Part shown: positions 9,908 through 21,188 of the stretch, one piece after another
Layout: each line of letters starts with the position of its first letter
How positions within the stretch are numbered: the first letter of the stretch is position 1
Assembly (NCBI RefSeq): GCF_003024235.1
Contig: NZ_KZ679088.1
Location: 105,640-169,639 of the forward strand
Reading direction: 5' to 3'
DNA: 64,000 bases
Source of the DNA: Arenimonas caeni
GTDB taxonomy: Bacteria; Pseudomonadota; Gammaproteobacteria; Xanthomonadales; Xanthomonadaceae
Notes under the pieces: generated by a model
Database searches by the model: none
What the model was told of the DNA's origin: nothing
The model's input: only the letters and a program-made list of their open reading frames with translations
Position numbers and translations under genes: made by a program

Positions 9908-11953
9908 ATGGAAACCACCGACAACCCCCTGCTTTCCGACGCCGAACTGCCGGCGTTTTCCGCCATCGCCCCGGCGCACGTGAACCCCGCCGTGGACGCC
10001 GTGCTGGCCGATTTCCGGGCCGAGGTCGAGCGCCTGGTCGCCGACCCGGCCGCCCGTGACTTCGCCAGCCTGATGGCGCCGCTCGAGCGCTGGGAGGAGA
10101 AGCTGGGCCGCACTTTCTCGCCGGTCTCGCACCTGCACGGCGTGAAGGATTCGCCCGAACTTCGCGAGGCCTACTCGGCCGCGATCGAGAAGATGACCGA
10201 CCACGCCACCGAGCTGGGCCAGCACCGCGGCCTGTACGCGGCGGTGAAGGCGCTGCGCGAGTCGCCGGCCTTCGCCTCGCTCGACCTGCCGCGCCGCACC
10301 CTGGTCGAAGACAGCCTGCGCGGCTTCCGGCTCAGCGGCGTGGCGCTGGAGGAGCCGGCGCGTTCGCGCTTCAAGGCCATCCAGAATGAACTGAGCAAGC
10401 TGCAGACGGAATTCGAAGAGGCCGTGCTCGACGACACCGACGCCTGGACCCGCCCGGTGTCGGAGGCCGAGCTGGCCGGCCTGCCGCCTTCGGCGCGCGA
10501 CCTGCTGCGCGTGATGGCGAAGGAGAAGGGCGCGGACGGCTGGCTGGCCACGCTCAAGGGGCCGGTGGTGCAGGCCGTCCTCACCTTCGCCGACAGCCGC
10601 GCGCTGCGCGAGGAGCTCTACACCGCCTACAACACCCGCGCCTCCGACCAGGGGCCGCACGGCGGCAAGCACGACAACGGCGAGCGCATCGGCCGCATCC
10701 TGGCGCTGCGGCACGAGGCGGCGCAGCTGCTGGGCTTCGCCTCGGCGGCGCACGAGTCGCTCGAGGACAAGATGGCCGGCACGCCGGAGCGGGTCCTGGG
10801 CTTCCTGCGCGAGCTGGCGTCGAAGGCGCGGCCGGTGGCCGAGCGCGAGCTTGGCGAGCTGCGCGCGTTCGCGGCCGAAACCCTCGGCCTGGCCGACCTG
10901 CAGCCCTGGGACGTGGCCTACGCCTCGGAGAAGCTGCGCGAGTCGCGCTTCGCCTTCAGCGAGGAAGACCTCAAGCCCTACTTCCCGCTGCCGGCGGTGA
11001 TGCAGGGTCTGTTCACCGTGGCCGAGCGCGTGTTCGGTATGCGCCTGGTCGAGCGCCAGGGCGTGGACACCTGGCATCCCGACGTGCATTTCTTCGACGT
11101 GGTGGACCACGACGGCACGGTGCGCGCCGGCGTCTACCTCGACCACTACGCCCGCGCCGGCAAGCGCGGCGGCGCCTGGATGGACGTGTGCCGTTCGCGC
11201 CTGCGCGACGGCGACACGGCGCACAAGCCGGTGGCCTACCTGACCTGCAATTTCCCGCCGCCCAACGACGATGCGCCGGCGCTGCTGACGCACGACGACG
11301 TGGTCACGCTCTTTCATGAGTTCGGCCACGGCATCCACCACCTGCTCACCGAGGTCGACTGGCCGAGCGTGGGCGGCATCAGCGGCGTGGAGTGGGACGC
11401 GGTGGAACTGCCGAGCCAGTTCATGGAGAACTTCGCCTGGCAGCGCGAGGCGCTGGACCTGTTCGCGAAACACTGGCAGACCGGCGAGCGCCTGCCCGAC
11501 GAGCTGTACGCCAAGATGCTGCAGGCGCGGCACTTCCACGCCGGCCTGTTCCTGGTGCGGCAGCTGGAGTTCGCGCTCTACGACTTCCGACTGCACCTGG
11601 AGTTCGACCCGGCGCGCGGGCCGCGCACGCTCGAACTGCTGGGCGAGGTGCGCGACGAGGTGGCGGTGATCCTGCCGCCGGCCTGGCACCGCTTCCCGCA
11701 TGCGTTCACGCACATCTTCGCCGGCGGCTATTCGGCCGGCTACTACAGCTACCTGTGGGCCGAGGTGCTCAGCGCCGATGCCTTCGCCGCCTTCGAGGAG
11801 GCCGGCGTGTTCGACGCCGCCACCGGCGCCCGCTACCGCCGCGAGATCCTCGCCGTCGGTGGTTCGCGCCCGGCGCTGGAAAGCTTCGTCGCCTTCCGCG
11901 GCCGCGAACCCGAGCCCGAAGCCCTGCTGCGCTCCTACGGTCTGGCGGCCTGA
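9908..11953 (+). CDS. prlC: Oligopeptidase A, M3-family zinc metallopeptidase
   Basis: Cytoplasmic thimet-type oligopeptidase that degrades short peptides, including cleaved signal peptides. About 681 residues, like E. coli PrlC. The zinc motif HEFGHGIHHL lies near 475, with a downstream glutamate in the WDAVELPSQFMENF region; the C-terminal part GGYSAGYYSYLWAEV is the substrate-binding segment typical of M3 enzymes. Start codons at 9899, 9902 and 9908 are all in frame and none has a good Shine-Dalgarno; 9908 gives the usual N-terminus. The stop codon sits exactly in the loop of a 10-bp hairpin and the gene overlaps the convergent GNAT gene by 19 bases. Confidence 0.95.
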   Translation: METTDNPLLSDAELPAFSAIAPAHVNPAVDAVLADFRAEVERLVADPAARDFASLMAPLERWEEKLGRTFSPVSHLHGVKDSPELREAYSAAIEKMTDHATELGQHRGLYAAVKALRESPAFASLDLPRRTLVEDSLRGFRLSGVALEEPARSRFKAIQNELSKLQTEFEEAVLDDTDAWTRPVSEAELAGLPPSARDLLRVMAKEKGADGWLATLKGPVVQAVLTFADSRALREELYTAYNTRASDQGPHGGKHDNGERIGRILALRHEAAQLLGFASAAHESLEDKMAGTPERVLGFLRELASKARPVAERELGELRAFAAETLGLADLQPWDVAYASEKLRESRFAFSEEDLKPYFPLPAVMQGLFTVAERVFGMRLVERQGVDTWHPDVHFFDVVDHDGTVRAGVYLDHYARAGKRGGAWMDVCRSRLRDGDTAHKPVAYLTCNFPPPNDDAPALLTHDDVVTLFHEFGHGIHHLLTEVDWPSVGGISGVEWDAVELPSQFMENFAWQREALDLFAKHWQTGERLPDELYAKMLQARHFHAGLFLVRQLEFALYDFRLHLEFDPARGPRTLELLGEVRDEVAVILPPAWHRFPHAFTHIFAGGYSAGYYSYLWAEVLSADAFAAFEEAGVFDAATGARYRREILAVGGSRPALESFVAFRGREPEPEALLRSYGLAA

Positions 11954-12417
11954 GGCCGCCAGATCATGTAGACATCGGCGCGGGCGTAATGCGAGCCGGG
12001 CTTGATGCCCGGCTGCAGCTCGAAGCCCATGCTTTCGTAAAGCCGCAGCGCGGTCTTGAGCTTGCTGCTCGATTCCAGGAACAGCTCGCGCCCGCCCGTC
12101 TCGCGGAAGCCATCGATGGCCGCCGCCAGCAGCCTGCGGCCGATCCCCTTGCCCTGGTGGCCGGCGGTGACGCCCATCTTGGTCAGCTCCCAGCTGCCCG
12201 GCGCGTCGGGCATCAGCGCGCAGGTGCCCACGACCTCGTCGCCGACCAGCGCGAACCAGATGCGGCCGCCCTTGCCCAGGATGTGGGTCTCGGGATTGCT
12301 CAGCACCTCGTGGTCGAAGGGTTCGATCGCGTGGTACTTCTCCAGCCACTCGGCATTGAGCCGGTGGAAATGCCCGCGCAGCTCCGGCGCGAAGGGAACG
12401 ATCCGAACGGTATCCAT
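11935..12417 (-). CDS. GNAT-family N-acetyltransferase
   Basis: About 160 residues with the GNAT fold: a beta-strand core WFALVGDEVVGTCAL, the acetyl-CoA loop VTAGHQGKGIGRRLL and the C-terminal element ALRLYESMGFE. It transfers an acetyl group to an unknown amine. The ATG at 12417 was preferred; a GTG three codons upstream (12426) is equally close to any ribosome signal. The 3' end overlaps the end of prlC by 19 bases in opposite orientation. Substrate unknown. Confidence 0.85.
   Translation of the reverse strand: MDTVRIVPFAPELRGHFHRLNAEWLEKYHAIEPFDHEVLSNPETHILGKGGRIWFALVGDEVVGTCALMPDAPGSWELTKMGVTAGHQGKGIGRRLLAAAIDGFRETGGRELFLESSSKLKTALRLYESMGFELQPGIKPGSHYARADVYMIWRPQAARP
11941..11963. terminator. 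Hairpin with the prlC stop codon as its loop
   Basis: TCTGGCGGCC / TGA / GGCCGCCAGA is a perfect 10-bp stem with a 3-base loop. The loop is the prlC stop codon and the arms encode the last residues of both convergent genes. There is no T tract, so an intrinsic terminator role is plausible but not certain. Confidence 0.5.
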
Positions 12418-12497
12418 GAATGCCACGGCAGGGAGGGGTCGGTAAACATTATCGCTTCAAGCGCCCGATTCAATCGGTGATGTCCTCCGGCCCCATT

Positions 12498-12503
12498 TAA
12501 GAT
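12498..12503 (+). promoter_or_regulatory. -10 box TAAGAT, near-leaderless start of the MFS gene
   Basis: TAAGAT ends eight bases before the ATG at 12512. It would leave a leader of at most one to three bases. No -35 of quality was seen. Confidence 0.4.
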
Positions 12504-12511
12504 GGCGGGGC

Positions 12512-13942
12512 ATGCAGTCCTCGCGCCGCCTTCCCCTGATCGTCGCCACGGCCCTGTTCATCGAGAACATGGACTCGACGGCGATCGCCACGTCCCTGCC
12601 GGCGATCGCGGCCGACCTGGGCACCGAGCCGATCGCGCTCAAGCTCGCGCTCACGGCCTACCTGCTGGCGCTGGCCGTGTTCATCCCGGTCAGTGGCTGG
12701 GTGGCCGACCGCTTCGGCGCCAAACGCACCTTCATGCTGGCCATCGGCGTGTTCCTGCTTGGCTCGCTGGCCTGCGCCGCCAGCGCGACGCTGGGCCAGC
12801 TGGTGGCGGCCCGCTTCCTGCAGGGCCTGGGCGGCGCGCTGATGGTGCCGGTGGGCCGGCTGGTGCTGCTGCGCACGATCCCCAAGCACGAGCTGGTGCA
12901 GGCCCTGAGCTGGCTCACCATCCCGGCCCTGGTCGCGCCCATCCTCGGCCCGCCCATCGGCGGTTTCATCGCCACCTACAGCGACTGGCGCTGGATCTTC
13001 CTGATCAACCTGCCGATCGGCGTGGTCGGCATCTTCCTGGCCTGGCGCTTCGTGCCCGACCTGCGCGAGGACGTGAAACCGCTGGACTGGACCGGCTTCG
13101 CATACTCCGGCCTGGGGCTGGCGCTGGCGCTGTTCGGCTTCTCGACGCTGGGTCGCCACCTCGTGGCCACGCCGGTGGCGGTGGGCTGCCTGGTGCTGGG
13201 CCTGGCCGGCATGGCCGCCTACGTCCGGCATGCGCGCCGGCACCCGCATCCGCTGATCGACCTGCAGCTGTTGCGCCTGGTGACCCTGCGCGCCGGCGTG
13301 CTCGGCGGGTTGCTGTTCCGGGTCGGCATCGGCGCCACGCCCTTCCTGCTGCCGCTGATGCTGCAGCTGGGCTTCGGCATGACGCCGCTGGCGTCCGGCC
13401 TGCTCACTTTCTTCTCGGCGGTCGGCGCGATGTTCATGAAGACCCTGGCGGCGCGCATCCTGCGGCGCTTCGGCTTCCGCCGCGTGCTGTGGATCAACGC
13501 CCTGCTGGCCTCGGCCATGCTCGCCGGCTTCGGCCTGTTCCGCATCGACACGCCGCACTGGCTGATCATCGGCGTGCTGCTGGTGTCGGGCTGCTTCCGC
13601 TCGCTGCAGTTCACCAGCCTCAACGCGATCACCTACGCGGAAGTGGACCAGGGCCGCATGGGCCAGGCCTCGGCGCTGTCGGGAATGATGCAGCAGTTCT
13701 CGCTGGCGCTGGGCGTGGCGGTGGGCGGCTACGCGCTGCAGCTGGCCGGCGCCTTCACCGGCGAGGACTACGCCAACGCGGCGAACTTCGGCTGGGCTTT
13801 CCTCACCGTCGGCCTGATCTCGGCGATGTCGGCCTGGGTGATGTTCCGCCTGCCGCAAGACGCCGGCGCCGAAATGGCCGGCCGCGCCCAGGACGGCAAG
13901 GAAGTCGCCGAACCCAAGGCCGCCCAGCGCCCCGCGACGTAG
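12512..13942 (+). CDS. MFS multidrug exporter, DHA2 (EmrB/MdtD-like) family
   Basis: Inner-membrane proton-driven exporter of 476 residues with about 13-14 hydrophobic segments. Helix 1 carries ENMDSTAIATSLPAIA, matching the DHA2 motif D1 (LDxTIVNVALP). The loop between helices 2 and 3 reads GWVADRFGAKRTF (motif A), and helix 5 has the antiporter motif C in GPPIGGFIA followed by DWRWIFLINLPIG. The hydrophilic C-terminal tail is short. Members expel drugs, dyes or metabolites; the substrate here is unknown. There is no adjacent membrane-fusion protein or TetR regulator. Probably transcribed alone and ended by the palindrome at 13950. Confidence 0.9.
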   Translation: MQSSRRLPLIVATALFIENMDSTAIATSLPAIAADLGTEPIALKLALTAYLLALAVFIPVSGWVADRFGAKRTFMLAIGVFLLGSLACAASATLGQLVAARFLQGLGGALMVPVGRLVLLRTIPKHELVQALSWLTIPALVAPILGPPIGGFIATYSDWRWIFLINLPIGVVGIFLAWRFVPDLREDVKPLDWTGFAYSGLGLALALFGFSTLGRHLVATPVAVGCLVLGLAGMAAYVRHARRHPHPLIDLQLLRLVTLRAGVLGGLLFRVGIGATPFLLPLMLQLGFGMTPLASGLLTFFSAVGAMFMKTLAARILRRFGFRRVLWINALLASAMLAGFGLFRIDTPHWLIIGVLLVSGCFRSLQFTSLNAITYAEVDQGRMGQASALSGMMQQFSLALGVAVGGYALQLAGAFTGEDYANAANFGWAFLTVGLISAMSAWVMFRLPQDAGAEMAGRAQDGKEVAEPKAAQRPAT

Positions 13943-13949
13943 GCAAGGC

Positions 13950-13994
13950 AGGGGTCGGAGGTAATTTGCCCGAGGCAAATTACCTCCGACCCCT
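13950..13994. repeat. Perfect 21-bp inverted repeat between convergent genes
   Basis: AGGGGTCGGAGGTAATTTGC plus C pairs exactly with 13974-13994 across the 3-base loop CGA. The right arm runs into the ltaE stop codon. GGGGTCGGAGGTAATTT-type palindromes recur between genes in many gammaproteobacteria and, as I recall, accompany RAYT/IS200-like transposases. Here it can also act as a terminator for both genes. Confidence 0.8.
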
Positions 13995-15009
13995 AGGCGA
14001 AGTAGCTGCGGAAGGCGGCGATCGTGCGTTCGATGCCGGCGTCGTCGATGTCCAGGTGCGTCACCAGCCGGATGCGCGGGCCGCGGCCGACGGAAATGCG
14101 CACGCCGCGCGACTCCAGGTGTTTGGCGAGCCCGCCATGGCGGCCATCGGGCACGGAGACGAACAGGATGTTGGTGAACGCGCCCTCGACCACGAGGCCG
14201 GGGATCGCCCGCAGTGCCGCCGCGAGTTCGGCGGCCCGGCGATGGTCCTCAGCCAGGCGGGCCACGTGGTGGTCGAGCGCATGCTGGCCCATCGCGGCCA
14301 GCAGCCCCGCCTGCCGCCAGCCGCCGCCCAGCACCTTGCGCCAGCGCCGTGCCGTGTCCACCACCTTGCGCGAACCGGCCAGCACCGAACCCACCGGTGC
14401 ACCGAGGCCCTTGGACAGGCACACCGAGACCGAGTCGAAATGCCCGGCGATCTGCGCCGCCGGCACGCCGCAGGCCACGGCGGCGTTGTAGAGCCGCGCG
14501 CCATCGAGGTGGAAGGCCAGGCCGCGCTCGCGCGCGAAGGCGCCGGCGGCTGCAAGGTAGTCCAGCGGCAGCGGCCGGCCGTGCCAGGTGTTCTCCAGCG
14601 CCAGCAGGCGCGTGCGGGCGAAGTGCGGGTCGCCGGCGGGCTTGATCGCGGCCGCCACGGCGTCCAGCGGCAGCGTGCCGTCGGCCGCATGCACGATCGG
14701 CTGCGGCTGGATCGAGCCCAGCACCGCCGCGCCGCCGCCTTCGTACTTGTAGGTGTGCGCGTCCATGCCCACCAGGTACTCGTCGCCGCGCTCGCAGTGC
14801 GCCATCAGCGCCAGCAGGTTCGACTGGGTGCCGCTGGGCACGAACAGCGCCGCCTCGAAGCCCAGCTCGGCGGCCACCCGGTCCTGCAGGGCGTTCACGC
14901 TCGGGTCGTCGCCCATCACGTCGTCGCCGACCGCGGCGCGCAGCCCTGCTTCGCGCATGGCCGGCGTGGGCTGGGTAACGGTGTCGCTGCGAAGATCAAC
15001 CCACTGCAT
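13993..15009 (-). CDS. ltaE: Low-specificity L-threonine aldolase
   Basis: PLP enzyme splitting L-threonine or allo-threonine to glycine and acetaldehyde. The 338 residues fit the family. The N-terminus DLRSDTVTQPTPAM and GDDVMGDDPSVN are the family hallmarks; the PLP lysine is in VCLSKGLGAPVGS and the substrate-binding HLDGARLYNA precedes it. The stop codon TAG lies in the right arm of the 13950 palindrome. The gene is followed upstream on the same strand by a cytochrome b561 gene ending 18 bases before its start, so the two may be co-transcribed. Confidence 0.94.
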   Translation of the reverse strand: MQWVDLRSDTVTQPTPAMREAGLRAAVGDDVMGDDPSVNALQDRVAAELGFEAALFVPSGTQSNLLALMAHCERGDEYLVGMDAHTYKYEGGGAAVLGSIQPQPIVHAADGTLPLDAVAAAIKPAGDPHFARTRLLALENTWHGRPLPLDYLAAAGAFARERGLAFHLDGARLYNAAVACGVPAAQIAGHFDSVSVCLSKGLGAPVGSVLAGSRKVVDTARRWRKVLGGGWRQAGLLAAMGQHALDHHVARLAEDHRRAAELAAALRAIPGLVVEGAFTNILFVSVPDGRHGGLAKHLESRGVRISVGRGPRIRLVTHLDIDDAGIERTIAAFRSYFA

Positions 15010-15027
15010 CGGCCTTGCGCTCCCGGA

Positions 15028-15564
15028 TCAGGTCATCCGGCGTAGCGTATCGTCACGGCGCACGAAGTGGTGGTACAGCGCCGCCAGCACGTGCAGGCCG
15101 ACCACCCAGTAGAACGCGCTGCCGACGAGTTTGTGGATGTCCTCGATCCGGTGCGCCAGGGCTTCGTCCGGCGCCATCAGCGCCGGCAGGGCGACCTGGG
15201 TGAAGGGAAGCAGGATGTCCTTGCCGTCGGTCCAGGCGGTCATCAGGCCCAGCACGGGCTGCGCCACCAGCATCGCGTAGAGCAGCAGGTGCAGGGCCTT
15301 GGCCGGCAGCGCCTGCCAGGCCGGCAGCGCCGGCGACACCGCGGGCGCCGGCCGCGAGAAGGCCAGCAGCAGGCGCGGCAGCATCAGCGCCAGGATGGCA
15401 ATGCCGGCCCAGAAATGCGCCTGCGCCATGGCCGCGCGCTCGGCGGTGCCGCGGTCGAAGTTCTCCCGACCCTCGATGAATACGAAGGCCAGCACCAGCA
15501 TTACGCCAATGCCCCAGTGCAGGGCGCGGCGTGAGGGGGCATAGCGGGGGCGCGACGTGGCCAT
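15028..15564 (-). CDS. Cytochrome b561 family protein
   Basis: A 178-residue inner-membrane di-haem cytochrome b of the CybB/YceJ type with four transmembrane helices. Candidate haem ligands are the histidines in ALHWGIG, AQAHFWAG, KALHLLLY and the VGLHVLAALYHH segment. It moves electrons between quinol and a partner such as an oxidoreductase or superoxide. The ATG at 15564 was chosen because GGAG lies seven bases upstream; the in-frame TTG further upstream lacks a signal. It diverges from xthA. Confidence 0.9.
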   Translation of the reverse strand: MATSRPRYAPSRRALHWGIGVMLVLAFVFIEGRENFDRGTAERAAMAQAHFWAGIAILALMLPRLLLAFSRPAPAVSPALPAWQALPAKALHLLLYAMLVAQPVLGLMTAWTDGKDILLPFTQVALPALMAPDEALAHRIEDIHKLVGSAFYWVVGLHVLAALYHHFVRRDDTLRRMT

Positions 15565-15658
15565 GGCGGGACTCCGGGTGGGCTGGGCCAAGATTGCGCC
15601 TAAGCTGGCGCGCTGCCCTGACCGCCGTCAAGCGTTCGCCGCGATGCGCGCGAACGGT

Positions 15659-15664
15659 TAGCAT
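15659..15664 (+). promoter_or_regulatory. -10 box TAGCAT, predicted leaderless start of xthA
   Basis: TAGCAT ends seven bases before the xthA ATG at 15672. No Shine-Dalgarno is present between them. Confidence 0.4.
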
Positions 15665-15671
15665 TCGCGCC

Positions 15672-16451
15672 ATGGACACCACCACGATCGCCAGCTGGAA
15701 CGTCAATTCGCTCAACGTGCGCCTGCCGCACCTGGAGGAATGGCTCAAGCTGCGCCAGCCCGACATCGTCGGCCTGCAGGAAACCAAGCTCGAGGACAGC
15801 CGCTTCCCCGATTCCGTGCTGGCCGGGCTGGGCTACCGCAGCGTGTTCGCGGGCCAGAAGACCTACAACGGCGTGGCCATCCTCGCGCGCGAGGCGCCGG
15901 CGGACGTGCAGGTGGGCATCCCGGGTTTCGAGGATGAGCAAAAGCGCGTCATCGCGGCCACCGTGGGCGACCTGCGCATCGTCAACCTGTACGTGGTCAA
16001 CGGCCAGGACGTGGGCACCGAGAAGTACGACTACAAGCTGCGCTGGCTCGAGGCCGTGCATGGGTGGCTGGCCGAAGAGATCAAGGCGCATCCGCGCCTG
16101 GTGGTGATGGGCGACTTCAACATCGCGCCCGACGACCGCGACGTGCACGACCCGGCCGTGTGGAACGACGCGTCCATCCTCACCTCCACCGCCGAGCGCG
16201 CCGCGCTGCGCCGCCTGCTCGACCTGGGCCTGCACGACAGCTACCGCCTGCATCACGCCGACGGCGGCGTGTTCAGCTGGTGGGACTACCGTGCGGCCGG
16301 TTTCCGCCGCAACCTTGGCCTGCGCATCGACCTGTGCCTGGTCTCCGACGCCCTGCGCGAACGCTGCACCGGCGCCGAGATCGACCGCGAGCCGCGCACC
16401 TGGGAGCGGCCGAGCGACCATGCGCCGGCGTTGGTGCACCTGGCGAAATAA
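15672..16451 (+). CDS. xthA: Exodeoxyribonuclease III (AP endonuclease)
   Basis: A 259-residue base-excision-repair enzyme that nicks DNA at abasic sites and trims 3' ends. Visible motifs are SWNVNSLNVRLPHL, the metal-binding glutamate in GLQETKLED, VVMGDFNIAPDDRDVHDP, and the C-terminal LRIDLCLVSDAL and PSDHAPALVHL. The DNA-contact loop FSWWDYRAAGF is intact. The start at 15672 matches the family N-terminus, and the upstream open frame is a shadow. It converges on the DPP IV gene, separated by a 38-bp-arm palindrome. Confidence 0.96.
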   Translation: MDTTTIASWNVNSLNVRLPHLEEWLKLRQPDIVGLQETKLEDSRFPDSVLAGLGYRSVFAGQKTYNGVAILAREAPADVQVGIPGFEDEQKRVIAATVGDLRIVNLYVVNGQDVGTEKYDYKLRWLEAVHGWLAEEIKAHPRLVVMGDFNIAPDDRDVHDPAVWNDASILTSTAERAALRRLLDLGLHDSYRLHHADGGVFSWWDYRAAGFRRNLGLRIDLCLVSDALRERCTGAEIDREPRTWERPSDHAPALVHLAK

Positions 16452-16461
16452 ACCCGGGATC

Positions 16462-16540
16462 GGGGACAGGTACATTTTTCGGGCCGGGGTCTTGGGCGCA
16501 TCGCGCCCAAGACCCCGGCCCGAAAAATGTACCTGTCCCC
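16462..16540. repeat. Perfect 38-bp inverted repeat between xthA and the DPP IV gene
   Basis: Arms 16462-16499 and 16503-16540 are exact reverse complements with loop ATC. The outer sequence is GGGGACAGGTACATTTTTC, a sequence I associate with small RAYT/IS200-linked palindromes in gammaproteobacteria. It would form one continuous hairpin and terminate both convergent genes. Confidence 0.85.
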
Positions 16541-16543
16541 TGC

Positions 16544-19531
<2,988 letters not shown>

Positions 19532-20293
19532 TCAGGCGAGGTAGCCGCCGTCCACCGGCAGCGCGGCGCCGGTGAGGTAGGAGGCGGCGGGCGAGGCGAG
19601 GAAGAGCACGGCCGGGGCGATCTCGCCCGGCTGCGCCACGCGCGCCAGCGGGATCAGCCGCAGCATCATGTCCATGATCTTGGGGTTGCCGGTCAGCGCC
19701 GAGGCAAACTTCGTGTCGGTCAGGCCCGGCAGCACCGCGTTCACGCGCACGCCCAGCGGCGCCAGCTCCTTGGCGAAACCCTCGGTCATGTTGACGATGC
19801 CGGCCTTGGTCATCGAATACACCAGCTGGCCCGGCGCCGGGCGCTCGGCGTTCACCGAGGCCACGTTCACCACGGCGCCGCCGTGGCCCTTCATGCGCCG
19901 GGCGGCCTGCACCGTGGTCCAGAAATACCCGCGCAGGTTCACTTCGACGGTCTTTTCGTAGGCGTCGAGCGTCATGTCCACCGCCGGGCCGAAGTAGGGG
20001 TTGGCGGCGGCATTGTTGACCAGGATGTCCACGCGCTTGCCGGCGGCGTCGAGCGTGGCGAACAGGCCCTCGATGGCGGCCGGGTCGCCGACGTGCACGG
20101 CGTGCGCCTCGGCCGAGCCGCCGGCCGCGCGGATGGCGTCGGCCACGGCCTGGCAGCCCTCGAGTTTGCGGCTGGTGCAGATGACGTGGGCGCCGTGGGC
20201 GGCGAGCAGGTGGGCGATGGCCTCGCCGATGCCGCGCGAAGCGCCGGAGACCAGGGCGGTCTGGCCGGAAAGGTCGAACAGGGAGTCGGTCAC
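19532..20293 (-). CDS. Short-chain dehydrogenase/reductase (DHRS4-like)
   Basis: A 253-residue NAD(P)H-dependent oxidoreductase with the Rossmann motif SGASRGIGEAIA, NNAAAN after beta-4, catalytic serine in NVASVNA, and YSMTK supplying Tyr and Lys. The C-terminal AGEI/VLFLASPAAS..GGYLA segment is typical of classical SDRs. The arginine in CTSRKLEG suggests NADP preference. The closest general type is the DHRS4/carbonyl reductase group; the substrate is unknown. First gene of the SDR-GST-DPP IV unit, divergent from the SDR at 20390. Confidence 0.88.
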   Translation of the reverse strand: MTDSLFDLSGQTALVSGASRGIGEAIAHLLAAHGAHVICTSRKLEGCQAVADAIRAAGGSAEAHAVHVGDPAAIEGLFATLDAAGKRVDILVNNAAANPYFGPAVDMTLDAYEKTVEVNLRGYFWTTVQAARRMKGHGGAVVNVASVNAERPAPGQLVYSMTKAGIVNMTEGFAKELAPLGVRVNAVLPGLTDTKFASALTGNPKIMDMMLRLIPLARVAQPGEIAPAVLFLASPAASYLTGAALPVDGGYLA

Positions 20294-20389
20294 GCGAGGC
20301 TCCGTGGTGAAGACGGGACGACGAGGTTGTTATGCTCCGGAATCTAGCACAGGCCCCGTGCACGGCCTGGCACGAACGGAGTGGCTTGG

Positions 20390-21187
20390 ATGGTGCAGCG
20401 GCGGGTTTTGATCACGGGTGCGGGAAGCGGGCTGGGCCAGGCCCTGGCGCACCGTTATGCGCGTGCCGGCGCCCGGGTCGCCTGCGTCGACCTCGACGCC
20501 ACCCGCGCCGGCCTCACCCGCGCCGCGCTGCCGGGCGAAGGCCACCTGGCGATGTCGGCCAACGTCGGCAGCGACGACGCCATGGAGCAGGTTCACGAGC
20601 GCATCGCCAGCGAATGGGGTGGCCTGGACGTGCTGGTCAACAACGCCGGCATCGCCACCGGCGGCGCCATGGTCGACACCACCATGGCCGAGTGGCGCAA
20701 CGTGCTCGAGGTCAACCTGCTCGGCGTGGTGCGCGGTTGCCGGCTGTTCCTGCCCGGCATGATCGCCGCCGGCAGCGGCCACATCGTCAACACCGCCAGC
20801 TTCGCCGGCCTGGCCGGCGCGCCCGGCATCATGAGTTACGGCGTGGCGAAGGCGGCCGTGGTGGCGCTGAGCGAGCAACTGCGCGCCGAGGTGCACGGGC
20901 AGGGCATCCGGGTGAGCGTGCTGTGTCCGGCCTTCTTCCGCACCAACCTGCTCGAGAGCTGGCAGGGCGACCCACGCATGAAGCCCTTCGCGGCGCGCAT
21001 GATGGACGCCTCGCCCGATACCCTCGAGGGTGTGGCCGACCGCTCCTTCGCGGCGATCGAGCGCGGCGAGTTCCTCGTGCTGCCGACCCGCAGCGAACCG
21101 ATGCGCTGGCGCCTCAAGCGCTGGGCGCCAAACCTCTACTTCAGAAAGCTGCTAAAGCTCGTCGCGCAGCGCAAAGCGGGGCACTGA
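20390..21187 (+). CDS. Short-chain dehydrogenase/reductase
   Basis: A 265-residue classical SDR with TGAGSGLGQALA, VNNAGIATGG, catalytic serine in NTASFAGLAG and YGVAK. The C-terminal extension (WRLKRWAPNLYFRKLLK) is basic and amphipathic, which suggests weak membrane attachment, as in lipid-modifying SDRs. GGAG eight bases before the ATG at 20390 decides the start over a GTG at 20381. It is followed one base later by a saccharopine-dehydrogenase-like gene, so the two are translated together. Possible shared role in fatty acid or lipid chemistry, inferred only from the pairing. Confidence 0.87.
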   Translation: MVQRRVLITGAGSGLGQALAHRYARAGARVACVDLDATRAGLTRAALPGEGHLAMSANVGSDDAMEQVHERIASEWGGLDVLVNNAGIATGGAMVDTTMAEWRNVLEVNLLGVVRGCRLFLPGMIAAGSGHIVNTASFAGLAGAPGIMSYGVAKAAVVALSEQLRAEVHGQGIRVSVLCPAFFRTNLLESWQGDPRMKPFAARMMDASPDTLEGVADRSFAAIERGEFLVLPTRSEPMRWRLKRWAPNLYFRKLLKLVAQRKAGH

Positions 21188-21188
21188 C

